Counted from the first letter of the stretch, positions 18,684-29,380 are shown. The stretch is DNA of 58,206 nucleotides from Peribacillus frigoritolerans (GCF_030676415.1 NZ_JAUUTW010000032.1:1-58206), one strand, 5' to 3'. Numbers and translations: made by a program. The notes: generated from the sequence alone by a model not told the origin.

Positions 18684-19383
18684 AAAGCATCCCCTTTGTT
18701 ATTAATTTTCATGACTCTATTATTTTGATGACTATTTAAAAACGAATAATATGTCGCTAAATAGCCGTTAATAGAATTATCATAATATTTCTACGAATAA
18801 CCGTCAATTAATATTTTGAAAGTTAGCTATCTTTAACAAACCATTAGAAATCTCCTACAGTTATGAAAAAAACTACAGTGACAACTGTAAGTTCAAGACT
18901 TTAAACACAAAAAATTAGTCTTCGTTAGGCTTTTATTTAACCTGATTCACACTTGCCTAAAAGAAAAAACACCAAATGGCAACCACCCATCTCAACTAAC
19001 CATCTAAATAGGATGTCATTCCCTTATTCAGTACTTTTTTGGCCATGCCAAATAACCCTCCAAAACTCTTTTGGAAGGATTTTTCTCTGTATCACAAAAC
19101 CGTTATTTGGCGAAATCCCGGAACGACTTTTCTCATTTTTTAAAAGCGTATATATCCCCTGAAGGAGATTCTTAATACTGGCAAAGAGCAACTCTTTGGC
19201 AGACGTTCCTTGTAATATTTCTTTTCATGGATTAAATTAATCGATTCAAAGATAATCAGGGCCGATTTTTTTCTACTATCCCGGGAATGGATTGGATCAC
19301 TTATATTTCTTCTACGCTTACAACTAAAAGGATAACTAAAAAGTTTCTTCACCCGTTTTCTTTTCCTTAAAATAAATTGATGA
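18684..19383. other. 700-bp region without a gene
   Basis: AT-rich upstream region of nhaC followed by weak inverted repeats (for example CTCCAAAA / TTTTGGAAG near 19056-19078). Short open frames lack ribosome binding sites. Nothing convincing seen. Confidence 0.5.
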
Positions 19384-20448
19384 TTATTCTACCTTAACTT
19401 TAATTTTATCAGTGGCATTATACCCATAACCTTTTTTATTCCAAAAAGGTAAATTAGGTTGAATTTGACCAAATGAATCTGTTGCTCTGGATTTAATCGT
19501 ATACTCACCTTTTTCTAAAATAGTCCATTCAAATGACCAACTAACCCATCCATACCCCATATTCTTACTAGGTAATATATCAGCTTTTCTCCATGTATAG
19601 CCACCATCAATACTAATTTCCACCTTTGTAATTACTCCTTTTCCTGTCCATGCAATCCCTCTTATTAAATGCTTACCAGTATTTACAAATTCCATATCCA
19701 GCGGTTTTTGGATAGTCGAATTGATATTTATTGTAGTGACTGGATATGCATCCAGATCATTGTCTTTATTTGGATAATACACGTAATCAATTGTTTGAAA
19801 AGGCCCATTGAATTTAGAATTAATAACACTTATCTGCTTTATCCACTTAACAGATGCCATTGCATACCACTGCGGAACTATTAACCTCAGTGGATAACCA
19901 TGTTTAAAAGGAATTGGCCGATTATTATACTCATATGCAATAATGGTATCCGGATGCAGTGCTTTCTCGATAGGCAAACTCCTAGTGTAGGTGTAAACCT
20001 CATCTAGATCGGTCCTATTTCCATAATCATAACCCTCCACGACAACTTCTTTAGCCCCTTCACCCAGTCCAGATAGTTCAAGTAAGGTCCTTAATGGCAC
20101 GCCTTTCCACCTACCTTGGCTAATGGCTCCCTTTCCCCATTGTTCTCCAAATATTTTAGGTTCGAATAGATTACGCTTGTCTCCCGAGCATTCAAGGACA
20201 ACTTCCACCGTTTTTGATGGGTATTGAAGAATGTCTTGCATGGACAGAAGTAAAGGAGCGGATACTAACCCATTTATAGGGAGCCAATAGTTTGAATAAG
20301 AAAGAGTCGGATATGCAAAGTGGTTCCTTCTATAAAATAATTGGTTTTCCATGCTATCATTATTGATGAATTGAATCGGTGTCTCCTGATTTTCCGGCAG
20401 CAAACTACGTGTCAATAAATAGGGTTTCACTTTATGTGGATTTGTCAT
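19384..20448 (-). CDS. Sulfite-oxidase-like molybdopterin enzyme
   Basis: 354 aa. The Moco domain includes VVLECSGDKRN with the molybdenum-ligand Cys87, and VVVEGYDYGN, then FKHGYPLRLIVPQWYAMASVKW (typical PLR...PGWYG-like motif). The C-terminal 110 residues form the Ig-like dimerisation domain (ITKVEISIDGGYTWRKA, SRATDSFG). No twin-arginine or Sec signal, so it should be cytoplasmic. Electron acceptor and true substrate are unknown. ATG after GGAGGGAATT. Confidence 0.9.
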   Translation of the reverse strand: MTNPHKVKPYLLTRSLLPENQETPIQFINNDSMENQLFYRRNHFAYPTLSYSNYWLPINGLVSAPLLLSMQDILQYPSKTVEVVLECSGDKRNLFEPKIFGEQWGKGAISQGRWKGVPLRTLLELSGLGEGAKEVVVEGYDYGNRTDLDEVYTYTRSLPIEKALHPDTIIAYEYNNRPIPFKHGYPLRLIVPQWYAMASVKWIKQISVINSKFNGPFQTIDYVYYPNKDNDLDAYPVTTININSTIQKPLDMEFVNTGKHLIRGIAWTGKGVITKVEISIDGGYTWRKADILPSKNMGYGWVSWSFEWTILEKGEYTIKSRATDSFGQIQPNLPFWNKKGYGYNATDKIKVKVE

Positions 20449-20504
20449 AATTCCCTCCTAATTAAAATGAACCATTATAGATGTATACGTTCGTTACAGC
20501 CTAA

Positions 20505-20653
20505 TTAGGTTATTGAATTAATACCCCTAAAGAGTTTATTTTTTAGATTCATTTTAGATGCTTTCTTATCAGCAGGAATCCCACGCATTTTTTGGAATTT
20601 ATCATGAGCCGACTCAATAGCTTTTCCAAAGTCCGAATCAAAGAGAACCAGGG
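20505..20653 (-). pseudogene. Unidentified gene remnant
   Basis: A frame without a good start codon reads FDSDFGKAIESAHDKFQKMR and continues to RGINSIT before a stop at 20505. The composition looks protein-like, but I do not recognise the family and the 5' part is missing after an in-frame stop. Confidence 0.3.
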
Positions 20654-20836
20654 TAAATCAATTACGCCCACCACCAGGCCAGCTTTATGTAGGTTATTTA
20701 ACAAAAGCCAGCTATCAAGAAAGTTATTGTAAAGATATTTTATTTGAAATAATTATAATTGGACTAACTGGTATATTCGGTAAAGAACAATAGCGATGAG
20801 AGATTGCCTATCATATTTTAAGAAGGAGTGTTTCAA

Positions 20837-21388
20837 ATGGATAGTACTATACAATCGTCTTTTGAAAATTTACTTTCTCAAGATAAGGACTTACAATACG
20901 AAGCCTACAATCATATCCTTGCTTCTACCAAAGAAGAGGTGGACTGGGCTTATGATGTATGGGACCAATTGAAGAAGGATTTAACGCATTCTGATAACCA
21001 CCGAAGATCAAGGGCTGCACAATTTCTTTGCAGTTTGGCGAAAAGTGATCCGGAGAAAAGAATGCTAGAAGATTTCCCCTTGGTTTGGGAAGTGACAAAA
21101 GATAAAAAATTCGTCACCGCAAGACATTGCCTGCAATCTATATGGAAAATAGGTCTAGCTGGCACTGAACAAAAAGAAATGGTAATAAGAAGTCTTGTTG
21201 ATCGGTATTTAAATTGCGTTCATGAAAAAAACTACACCTTAATTCGTTTTGATATTATTCAAGGACTTAGGAATTTGTTTAATGAAATAAAAGATGAGGA
21301 AATAAAGCAAATCGCACTGGATTTAGTTGAAAAAGAAGAGGAGGCAAAATATCAAAAGAAGTATGCTACTGTGTGGAAAAATACGTAG
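20837..21388 (+). CDS. HEAT-repeat-like helical protein
   Basis: About 183 aa, all-helical by composition, with repeated helix pairs (NHRRSRAAQFLCSLAKSD, TARHCLQSIWKIGLAG, LIRFDIIQGLRNLFNEI) that fit HEAT/armadillo-like repeats. It is likely a binding scaffold; no catalytic motif. AAGGAGTG supports the ATG at 20837 over the GTG at 20828. A strong terminator follows at 21446. Confidence 0.7.
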   Translation: MDSTIQSSFENLLSQDKDLQYEAYNHILASTKEEVDWAYDVWDQLKKDLTHSDNHRRSRAAQFLCSLAKSDPEKRMLEDFPLVWEVTKDKKFVTARHCLQSIWKIGLAGTEQKEMVIRSLVDRYLNCVHEKNYTLIRFDIIQGLRNLFNEIKDEEIKQIALDLVEKEEEAKYQKKYATVWKNT

Positions 21389-21445
21389 AGAACACCAACG
21401 TTGTATCATTTTTATTATGCTGAACAACCGGGTTCTTTTATTGAA

Positions 21446-21500
21446 TAAAAAGGAGAATACATATTAGAAGCTTATAATATGTATTCTCCTTTTACTTTTT
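21446..21500. terminator. Strong bidirectional terminator
   Basis: About 19-bp near-perfect stem, AAAAGGAGAATACATATTA and its complement, 6-8 base loop, then TTTTACTTTTT. It separates the convergent genes on either side. Confidence 0.92.
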
Positions 21501-21537
21501 GTTAAACAACGCACCATTATGTGAAATGCATTAGTCT

Positions 21538-21762
21538 TTAGGATAGTAATCCAATTGCATTTTTCAGAACTTTCGGAGCCTTTTTAATTCCTTCTGTTCC
21601 AATAAAACTGCTCGCACTCGCTATTAATATGCTTGAAGATATGAATTTGACCACATAAAAAATTCCTGATCCAATTATTAGATCTAGGATTAAAAACCTT
21701 TTAATTGTTGAGCCTTTTATTATATAAATAACAATTTGGTCGTTTTTTTTCCTGCTCAGCAT
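21538..21762 (-). CDS. Small membrane protein, 74 aa
   Basis: Basic N-terminus (MLSRKKND), one or two hydrophobic stretches (LILDLIIGSGIFYVVKFISS, ILIASASSFIG) and a basic C-terminal part. AAGGGTG five bases before the ATG at 21762 supports this start. No family recognised. Confidence 0.5.
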   Translation of the reverse strand: MLSRKKNDQIVIYIIKGSTIKRFLILDLIIGSGIFYVVKFISSSILIASASSFIGTEGIKKAPKVLKNAIGLLS

Positions 21763-21981
21763 TGTCACACCCTTATCTTTTTCTAAATGTTATGACAAAG
21801 AGGGGTTGGCTTATTCTTCTGCATCATGTCTTTCGTATTTAATAATACTGCTTTTTGTTAGTATCGGACATGACAAGCTTCTAAAAAACATATCTTTTTT
21901 GCTGCAATTTTGTCATCTCCCAAATATGACGGGCACCAATCACAATTGTCAAAAGACCGGTATCTGCCAATATGGAAGCCT

Positions 21982-22221
21982 TTAAAATTTCACCTTGTCT
22001 AAAAATCCTTTACGAACGAATGAATGGGTTTTCCAGATGTAACCCTCTTCTTCTTGGTCCGGAATTACGCTCCATTGACCATTCAGGCCTTTCGCTATAA
22101 TTCTACTGAATAAATATGAGAAACCTAGCTTACAACCAGGACATCCCATACTATTTATGAATTCCTTCGTTCCTTTAGCTTCTCGATCACAAGACATGCA
22201 ATGGTAATCAGCATCCTTCAA
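21982..22221 (-). CDS. Small zinc-binding protein, 79 aa
   Basis: CMSC near residue 8 and CPGC near residue 27 form a likely zinc knuckle; the rest is polar. It begins with a TTG at 22221 and has only a weak AAGG upstream, so the true start or integrity is uncertain. It lies in a region with many broken genes. Confidence 0.4.
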   Translation of the reverse strand: MKDADYHCMSCDREAKGTKEFINSMGCPGCKLGFSYLFSRIIAKGLNGQWSVIPDQEEEGYIWKTHSFVRKGFLDKVKF

Positions 22222-22698
22222 CCTTGGAATATGAATACACTGCTATGCTCACCTGGTGCTATTATCAAACTTTTTGATACCCAATATATCCAGCACCTTT
22301 AGCTATATTCTTCATACTTGGAGCTCCGAAGTTATCATTGTTGTTGAACCTACGAAATGACTAATAAAGCTAAACCATTTAATTCTATTCATATTTGCAA
22401 AGAAGCTAATAAGGACCGGGAGCTTCTCCTTAATAAGTGCATATTTGCAACAGGAAATTAGCTGAATAATCTAAAAAATACAACTATATCACCATGTGGA
22501 TTTACCCTTATGTTTTACTTTTATATGTAGCGAATTTGTATAAACCTTATTCGCACACCGACAATGACAATAGCCCCCATATATCCCCAGTGTAGTTATA
22601 CGTATCAGTACCCCATGCTGCTGTGATGTAGGTGTTTCTATAAAAAGCAGTTCAAAAACAATAATTCCAATAACAAATAAACCAGTGAAGTATATAGT
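22222..22698. other. 480-bp region without a gene
   Basis: AT-rich, several short frames, no ribosome binding site with a sensible product. Nothing recognised. Confidence 0.5.
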
Positions 22699-23076
22699 TT
22701 ATAATATAACTCCTGCAAAACTTCCTCTTAATACTTGTTTCTCATTCTGATTAGCGCAAAGGAATGATGCCAAAATAGCTTTTCTACCATTATCTTTCTT
22801 TTCAAACTTCTCGATCGTTACTTCACATATTATTTTATCTCCCGTAAAAACTGGTTTTAAAAACTCAAAATTCATAGTACGTGCCAGTACATTGTTTTCT
22901 CCACCAACTTTTGTTGGTAAAGTAGCGGTCAACAACCCTTGAATAACAACTCTCCCCTGTTCATCAGGAGTAGTATGGTGATTCCCCTCATCCCAGGATA
23001 TTTTTGTGAACAATTCAACATCTTCTTTTGTGAAAGTCCGTTCAAATGTAATAATATCCCCTACTTTTAAAGACAA
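22699..23076 (-). CDS. MaoC-like hot-dog fold dehydratase/hydratase
   Basis: 125 aa. It starts KVGDIITFERTFTKEDVELFTKI, the usual MaoC opening, has a DEGNHHTT segment in the place of the catalytic D-x(n)-H motif, and NFEFLKPVFTGDKI, the conserved second half. It is likely an (R)-specific enoyl-CoA hydratase relative. TTG start at 23076 behind AAGGGGGAATAAAG. The downstream neighbour is an AraC-type pseudogene, so the original context is lost. Confidence 0.75.
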   Translation of the reverse strand: MSLKVGDIITFERTFTKEDVELFTKISWDEGNHHTTPDEQGRVVIQGLLTATLPTKVGGENNVLARTMNFEFLKPVFTGDKIICEVTIEKFEKKDNGRKAILASFLCANQNEKQVLRGSFAGVIL

Positions 23077-23315
23077 CTTTATTCCCCCTTACATTTTTAT
23101 CTTAATCCATTCATGTTGACTATTTCATTGCCTGTTAATATGAGTTTTCTTGCCTATCATACAAATACCAACAAGGTTTAATTCAGTTTTATTCCCCGTG
23201 AATTTTGCACGATTGTCCTCATTAGTGTGAAGTTTTTTCGGTATGGCTAGCCCTCTTAACGTCTTTTGTACCGCCGTTTTATTCATTATTAATGCAGAAA
23301 CATTTAGTTTAGTTG

Positions 23316-23851
23316 TACCATGTTAAGAGATCCTGTCTGAGTATACCCCTCTTCAATTTTAAATGTGACATATATTCAAATGCTGTTATTCCATATACGC
23401 TTTTAAAGTGTTTATTTAAATGGGCTAAATCAACAAAACCACATTCTGCTACTGCTGAATAAACATCTCCAATTTTTCATTAACTGCTTTGCACGTTCTA
23501 TCTTGCAGTTAAGAAAGTATTGGTATGGTGAAGTTCCAGTATGAGCCTTGAAAATTTAGATAAATTAAGCTCTTTACATATCTCGTCAAGTTTAAGTACA
23601 TTGCCTAAATTGGTATGAAACCTATCCTTTGCTTTTCTAATTGGCGCGTTATCTTTCTTACAGTCTCTAGAAAGATTAGTATAAATAAGGCTATCTATGA
23701 GGGATAAGAATAATTCACTGCACAAAGCCTCATCTTTTTCGTTTAATATTGCATTAGAGAGACTTAATATTCTTTGTTCAAGTCTATAATCATACACAAT
23801 AGGGGTTGAAAAACGTACTATATCCTTTTTCTCAATGACCTCTAAAGGCAA
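23316..23851 (-). pseudogene. Broken AraC-family regulator
   Basis: The open part (23498-23851) contains the linker and first helix-turn-helix (LGNVLKLDEICKELNLSKFS). Downstream, in shifting frames, are YFLNCKIERAKQLMKN, then AVAECGFVDLAHLNKHFK and FEYMSHLKLKRG, which together make up the AraC DNA-binding domain. At least two frameshifts are present. The N-terminal cupin is missing behind a stop codon. A dead gene. Confidence 0.75.
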
Positions 23852-24309
23852 TTATGGCTCAATATATAGCATAACATAATAAATGCGTGCCTCATTATTT
23901 GCCATTCCGTTTTTTGGCTTAATGATTCCACTGTTTTTACGTAACAGCTTATGGACCATACTTTTAACTATCATTGGCTCTATTTAAATTGTCTTATTTA
24001 CCCCTTATCATTCACTTGAGGAAACTGATATTATCGATGTGATGATTAATGCTATAGTCGAAATTGTCATGAACATTATGTTTATCATTACTTTAAGAAG
24101 ATATATTATTAAAAAGCACTCATTAGGTGCTTTTAACTTTTTCTCACATCCTCTTAATAGCTACATTCACAGCTTTTCAGACATCACGATTCATTTCTAT
24201 TAATTAAAAGAGTATCAAAAATAAAAATTTTTGCCTCTTATCAGGTTCTTAGTACTAATCTCTCTTTCTCCTAATAAACTTTATAAACTAACTGTTTAGG
24301 AGGGGTGCA
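23852..24309. other. 460-bp region without a gene
   Basis: AT-rich sequence upstream of the AraC relic and before the gene at 24310. It may include decayed remains of the AraC N-terminal domain, but I cannot reconstruct it. Confidence 0.45.
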
Positions 24310-24762
24310 ATGTTTAATCAAAATCTGGATAGTAATCGTCCACTTATTTATAAAAAAAATGAGGTCACTTACCAAAAGTACCATCTATATAAGAAACCAT
24401 ATGAGCGGGAAGTATTCGTCATAAAAGATTATGGTGATGACCGCGGTGATCCCCATAAAAGTATTGCGTTATTCGAAGCAGTTAAAGATCATTTTGACCG
24501 TTTTAAAATTGCAAAAATTGTTAAAGAAATTAATAAAGATAATATTTTGCTCGATAGCGATCTCATCCTTATAGACAAAAAAGGAAATGAGCTACACCTA
24601 TCTGGTTGTAGTTGCGGGTTTGCTGGAACTGGTTCACATGGGACAGTCGAAGTTTTGAATAAGGCTGGATTCGAGATAGATAGAAGGTTTGTGTTTTGTT
24701 CAAAAGGATTCACTCTTTTTCATCCAAATGAAGAAAAAGAACTTTATGGTGAACGTTTATAA
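24310..24762 (+). CDS. Hypothetical protein with a GCSCGFAGTG motif
   Basis: 150 aa behind a strong AGGAGGGGTGCA site. No family recognised. Near residue 99 it has GCSCGFAGTGSHGTVEVLNK, with a Cys-x-Cys that could bind metal or be redox active, and a second Cys later (VFCSKGF). The N-terminal half is charged. A terminator follows at 24946. It looks intact amid pseudogenes. Confidence 0.65.
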   Translation: MFNQNLDSNRPLIYKKNEVTYQKYHLYKKPYEREVFVIKDYGDDRGDPHKSIALFEAVKDHFDRFKIAKIVKEINKDNILLDSDLILIDKKGNELHLSGCSCGFAGTGSHGTVEVLNKAGFEIDRRFVFCSKGFTLFHPNEEKELYGERL

Positions 24763-24945
24763 GGTATCTATATCTTGCTTGTAGCCTCATATGTAATTAT
24801 CACTACCTATTCTCATACTCTGCAGTTCTGCAAGGTAAATCATAAAGATGTCTATTGCTCACGGGTCAAAGGTACTCGACAATAAAGTGTAGTTGGTATA
24901 TGGATGATGCTCATTTGTTCCTATCATTATACAATAAATAAAATA

Positions 24946-24985
24946 AGCCTTGGTAACTGGAAAGTCAGTAATACCAAGGCTTTAA
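24946..24985 (+). terminator. Terminator hairpin
   Basis: GCCTTGGTA / TACCAAGGC stem followed by TTTAA, about 180 bp after the hypothetical gene. Confidence 0.65.
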
Positions 24986-25021
24986 GGCTATTAATACATT
25001 GAGATTACTCCAAAAACTTTG

Positions 25022-25368
25022 TTAATTTTCCTCTGACCAGTTTATAGTGAATTTTAGATGTTTATTTCCTGCAAATACAATATTAATATTATATCCTGGA
25101 TAAAAAATCAAGTGATTATTCTCATTAAATTCTAAAGCAAGATGGTTAACATCATCATCTTTACTATATTAAAGTTGTCTTGTTAACCTATTTCCCAAGA
25201 TAAGAAATAAGCTGCCTGATTTATTCGCCTTTTTTCAAGAGCTACTGCCAAAGCAAAGTATATATAAGGATAATTTAATATTATAAACTCTAATATACCC
25301 ATTTTTCCAAAAAACAACATATCTGGAGCGTGCCCATCTAAATAATATCCTTTCCCCACCATATACAA
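25022..25368 (-). pseudogene. Frameshifted small gene remnant
   Basis: The first part encodes LEFIILNYPYIYFALAVALE and stops after FLSWEIG. In another frame the sequence goes on as DDDVNHLALEFNENNHLIFY and ends KFTINWSEEN. Together they may be one small protein of about 110 aa broken by a frameshift. Family not recognised. Confidence 0.35.
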
Positions 25369-25408
25369 TCCAACAAGAAGATATGATATTCATTCAACAC
25401 GTCATAAG

Positions 25409-25450
25409 AAAAGTCCATGCGGCTCAAAGATTCGCTGCATGGACTGGTTT
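25409..25450. terminator. Terminator-like hairpin
   Basis: AGTCCATGC / GCATGGACT stem with a 16-base loop, then GGTTTGTTT on the plus strand; A/T-rich on the other side. Confidence 0.5.
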
Positions 25451-25737
25451 GTTTCTATAATTGCTCCCTATAAAATAACGAGAAAGTTTGCACGTAAATA
25501 CGGAATCAAAACAAAATCCATAAAAGTTTGGTGCTATCGGAGATATTCCCCCATCGCCCCACTCGGCATCAATTCCATCCGGTCGAATTCCATGTCTCTA
25601 ATGAATTCCCATGATTCCCCAGTCAAAAATTCAGCTCTCTCATAATGGACTATCTATTCTATGAAGTATTATCTTAATCTAATGCTTAGTTCTCCTGTTC
25701 TTTTATACATGCGAGACCGTATCACTTACAAAACCTG

Positions 25738-26052
25738 TTATTCCTCAAGCATGCCTTCCACTCGCTTTACTTTGTCTTCCATCCTGCGTTCTTTATCACG
25801 ACGGTCATCGATTCGGATATTCGTACAAACTCTAGCAAGACCTTTTTCAAAAGGTACTTCGTGCATCGCTTGGATCACTTCAAACAATTTAGGCAGGTCG
25901 CCTTCAATGATTGTATTCATTGGAGTCAGTTGAAAACGAATTTCTCCCTTATTTTCATATTGCTTTAATACTCTTTGAATATCTGCTACATAGCTGCTGA
26001 CACTTGGAGTTTGTGTACCAACAGGAATAACCGTTACATCAACTATTGCCAT
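25738..26052 (-). CDS. Thiamine-binding protein, MTH1187/YqgV family
   Basis: 104 aa, single ferredoxin-like fold domain. Family pattern: VDVTVIPVGTQTPSVSSYV at the start, QLTPMNTIIEGDLPKLFEVI in the middle and RVCTNIRIDDRRD near the end. Relatives bind thiamine and form oligomers. Intact and with a plausible GGATTGGTG site before the ATG at 26052. It stands alone between two decayed stretches. Confidence 0.88.
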   Translation of the reverse strand: MAIVDVTVIPVGTQTPSVSSYVADIQRVLKQYENKGEIRFQLTPMNTIIEGDLPKLFEVIQAMHEVPFEKGLARVCTNIRIDDRRDKERRMEDKVKRVEGMLEE

Positions 26053-26436
26053 TCTTATTCACCAATCCTTTTTATGTATTTCAATCAAGAAGCTACTGAC
26101 ATCTCCCCTATATAGACGGATGTTTTTACTATTATAACTCAAACTTCGCACCTATGAAATTAGATATAGGCTTTGGAGCTAGTTACCTCTTTAAACCAAA
26201 GTTTGAGATTCGTAAATCAAGGCACTTCCACTGGTAAGAAAATTACTGTAAATCGGTGAAATAAAAAATGAATCGTTGATTTTTGACACTTGTCCTGCTA
26301 ACTAGGTCATTAGCCGCTTTTTTAAACATCCCGTATATGCGTACGAGTTGAACTAGATGTATTCCAGTTTTAGTCGTATTGGTATAAAGATCTGTTTTTT
26401 TGAATAGCCTTCGTAAAAGCCAAATTATAATCCAGC
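26053..26436. other. 380-bp region without a gene
   Basis: AT-rich; probable promoter of the thiamine-binding gene. Nothing else seen. Confidence 0.5.
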
Positions 26437-26478
26437 AAACAAATCCACCTCTATTAACATAGAGGTGGATTTGTTTTA
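26437..26478 (-). terminator. Terminator of the MFS pseudogene
   Basis: AACAAATCCACCTCTA / TAGAGGTGGATTTGTT, a 16-bp stem overlapping the stop codon. Confidence 0.85.
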
Positions 26479-27642
26479 GATCAATTTCTTTTCATTTATA
26501 TAATCCTTATAGACTAAAACAGCAACACCAATAAAACTTAGACTAACAAACCTGAAGATCATCTCTAAACTGAGCCATTCAGCTAAAATACCTAAAACAA
26601 ATGCGCTAACTCCAACACCAACGTCAAAACTGGAAAAAAAGGTTGCGTTGGCTGCTCCTCTTTTTTCTTCACTTACCTTTTGAACAGTCCATGTATGTAA
26701 ACATGGCATAACCGTTCCATAACCTGCCCCAAATAAAACCGCCGCAATGATAAGTTGAAGATCATTTGTCGCATAAGACAGTATAACAAGTGAAAAAAAT
26801 CCTAACATAGCTGACATGATGATAATAGACCAAGGTCCTTTTTTATCATACCATTTTCCGGTAAACGGACGTAGTAAAGTTGCGACAGTTGCATTGATAA
26901 GGAAGAATAGAAAAATATGATCTACTCCCTTTTGTTTTCCAAAAAGAACTAAAAATGTAATAATCGCACCAAAACCAAGTGTTGTAATAACCGTCAGTAA
27001 CGCTGGGAACCATACGTCTTTTTCAAAAATCATATCCAAAAATCGAAATGGTTTCTTCTTACACTTTACAATAGTAGGTGAATCTAGAAATTGAAGCGCA
27101 ATTACTGCCAATAGGCTCAGTACTACTGATGACCATATTAAAATATCGAAGGAAAAAGAGTCATAGATAAGGATACCTATACTTGTGCAATGATAGCCCC
27201 GACCGTTGTGGATATAGAAAAATACCCCATTCCTTCTCCTAAGCGTGTCTTAGGAATTAAATCCACTACTATTGTACTATTAGCTGTGGTTGATACCCCC
27301 CACGCTGCACCATGGAAAAGTCGTAACAGTCGTAACAATAGAAGAAGCCATATAATATTAAGAAACGGATACAGTATTGTAATAATCATTAAAGCTGCAC
27401 TTGCATAAATGGCTAGACTTTTCCTTTGGTTATCAATTAAATAGTAACCTGCAAAAGGTCTGATTAGAACAGCACCTATCGTAAATAATGATGTTACTAG
27501 ACCAACTTGAATATGAAGATGCATTCATGCTTAACAAATAGGCAGGCAAAATAGGAAGCAACATTTCAAACCCAATAAAAACTAAAAAGTTGCTTAAAAA
27601 TAAAAAAAGAAATGAATTATTAAAGATTCTTTGATTTTTCAT
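26476..27642 (-). pseudogene. MFS transporter with two frameshifts
   Basis: Three consecutive frames together give one 12-helix MFS protein of about 390 aa: MKNQRIFNNSFLFLFL... (to about 27530), then HIQVGLVTSLFTIGAVLIRP...FHGAAWGVSTTANS (27177-27524), then GILIYDSFSFDIL to the end KDYINEKKLI. Frame changes occur near 27525 and 27177. Motif A-like RPFAGYYLID and RPFTGKWYDKKG are both present. Either the gene is dead or the assembly has two indels; the many other broken genes nearby favour decay. Confidence 0.85.
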
Positions 27643-27722
27643 ATAATTATTCCTCGCTTCCAAATTATTTTTCTAAGTTAGAAGCGTTTGGAACACTGAA
27701 ACGTTTTTCAATTGTCTAAGGT

Positions 27723-27962
27723 TTTTTAGTCAATAGACTCACCCTCTCTAAACCCCTTAAAAATTTATCAAATAATCATTTCAGAACCTACCCTTATAAA
27801 CAAGTTAAACGAAGTGTATCTGACCATTCTAATGACATCGTGATACATGCTTATCTCAGTAAGAGAGTTAAAGAGTTAAAAAAGGAAAATAAGGAATTAA
27901 GGGACAAGTTAAAATTATTTATGGAAATACATATAATTATTCTAAAGAACGATTGTGGTTAA
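27723..27962 (+). pseudogene. Possible Tn554-type transposition gene remnant
   Basis: An open frame without a start codon reads LSNNHFRTYPYKQVKRSVSD, then AYLSKRVKELKKENKELRDK, ending at 27960. A basic region followed by a short coiled coil is characteristic of the TnpC-like accessory proteins of Tn554-family transposons. No other transposon genes remain. Identification is tentative. Confidence 0.4.
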
Positions 27963-28003
27963 ATTTCATTGAAGTACGTTGGACGGGAAAAACCCGACAC
28001 ATT

Positions 28004-29380
28004 CTAAATGAGTAAAAAGTTATTTGGAGTAATATGATTTTTTCTACTGTCAATTAAAGCAATACAGTGAGCCAATCGTTCTACCCCTAGTTTAATTTGA
28101 CTCTCGTTCACTTGAGAGATGCATAATCGAACGAGATTTTCCTTTTTATATTCTGCTAAAAACATTCTAGAGGCATCATCAACATATATATGCTGCTCGG
28201 TTAGCATATGAACCACCTGTTTTGCTTTCACATTCTCGGGCAAACTGATGGATAGATAGAATCCGGAAGTCGGTTTAGAAAAAGAAGTATTAGCCGGCAG
28301 CAATAATTCACATGCTTCTTGAAGGATTTGCATTTTATTACGATATACCTCTTTAACTTTTTTGAGATGGCTATTGAACATACCGCTTTTTAAGTAGATT
28401 TCCAGCGCGCCCTGAGAAAGTGCTGAACTATTAAAATCCGAACTAAATTTATATCGTAAAAAATTGTTAATCATTAATGCAGGAAGAACGACAGCACCAA
28501 TCCTTAACCCTGGGAGAAAAATTTTCGAAAGGCTTTTAATATAGATCACTCGCCCAGAAGGATCAAAAGAAAATAAAGGATCTGATTTTGGATTTGGATC
28601 AAGGTCTCCTAATATATCATCCTCCACTATATATACATCGTATTTTTCAGCTAACTCAACGATTTTTTTCTTTTCGCTATTCGTGTAACAATGTCCAAGT
28701 GGATTGTGAAATCTCGGGATAATATAGAAAAATTTTATATCATTATTTCGAAAAATGTATTCCAGACGATCAAGATCAATCCCTTCCATTGATAACTCAA
28801 TTCCAAAAGTAGTGGCTTGATGCAGATTGATCGACTCAATGAATCCGAAATAAGTAGGCTGTTCAATTAGAATATTGTTTTTTCCATTTGGAAATGGCAT
28901 GGAAACTAATAAATTAAGGGCTTGCTGCGAGCCAGATACAACGGCTATTCTTTCAGGTTGAGTGAAAACCTGTAAATTTTGCAAATATTTCACCAACTGC
29001 ACTCGTAGTGAGTAAAGCCCTTGTTGATCAGAGTATGTAAAAAGCTCTTCTTTATAATGGTCAATTGCTTGATTCATACAATGTTGAAATTCCACATAAG
29101 GCATAACATTTTTATCTGGACCGGCAGACAAAAAATCAATCACTTCATTTTCTTCCGCCGCTTTTTGATATTCATTCACAACATAGTAGCCGCTTTTAGG
29201 AACAGAGTAAATTAAATGCTCTTTTTCAAGTTCTACGTATGCTTTAATTACCGTATTTTTGCTACATGAAAAATACTCAGATAACTGACGAACAGAAGGA
29301 AGTTTACTGCCTGCAATTAGCGAACCACCTTCTAGCCGAAGCTTAATGTCTTCCATTATCTTTATATATTTTGAGTTCAT
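28004..29380 (-). CDS. MocR-family regulator (GntR plus aminotransferase domain)
   Basis: 458 aa. GntR winged helix at residues 1-75 (LPSVRQLSEYFSCSKNTVIKAY), then a fold-type I aminotransferase domain with the PLP lysine in YIKSLSKIFLPGLRIG, and PRFHNPLG and EDDILGDLD upstream of it. Such regulators bind PLP or an adduct and control neighbouring genes. ATG at 29380 behind AAGGGGGATC. It is divergent from an EamA exporter with two 19-bp direct repeats between them. Confidence 0.92.
   Translation of the reverse strand: MNSKYIKIMEDIKLRLEGGSLIAGSKLPSVRQLSEYFSCSKNTVIKAYVELEKEHLIYSVPKSGYYVVNEYQKAAEENEVIDFLSAGPDKNVMPYVEFQHCMNQAIDHYKEELFTYSDQQGLYSLRVQLVKYLQNLQVFTQPERIAVVSGSQQALNLLVSMPFPNGKNNILIEQPTYFGFIESINLHQATTFGIELSMEGIDLDRLEYIFRNNDIKFFYIIPRFHNPLGHCYTNSEKKKIVELAEKYDVYIVEDDILGDLDPNPKSDPLFSFDPSGRVIYIKSLSKIFLPGLRIGAVVLPALMINNFLRYKFSSDFNSSALSQGALEIYLKSGMFNSHLKKVKEVYRNKMQILQEACELLLPANTSFSKPTSGFYLSISLPENVKAKQVVHMLTEQHIYVDDASRMFLAEYKKENLVRLCISQVNESQIKLGVERLAHCIALIDSRKNHITPNNFLLI

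Noticed and set aside
18169..18705. Plus-strand frames opposite nhaC
   Set aside because: Shadows in the antisense of a hydrophobic gene; compositions rich in Pro/Ile as expected for such shadows.
18953..19162. Plus-strand 69-codon frame upstream of nhaC
   Set aside because: No ribosome binding site, no recognisable product.
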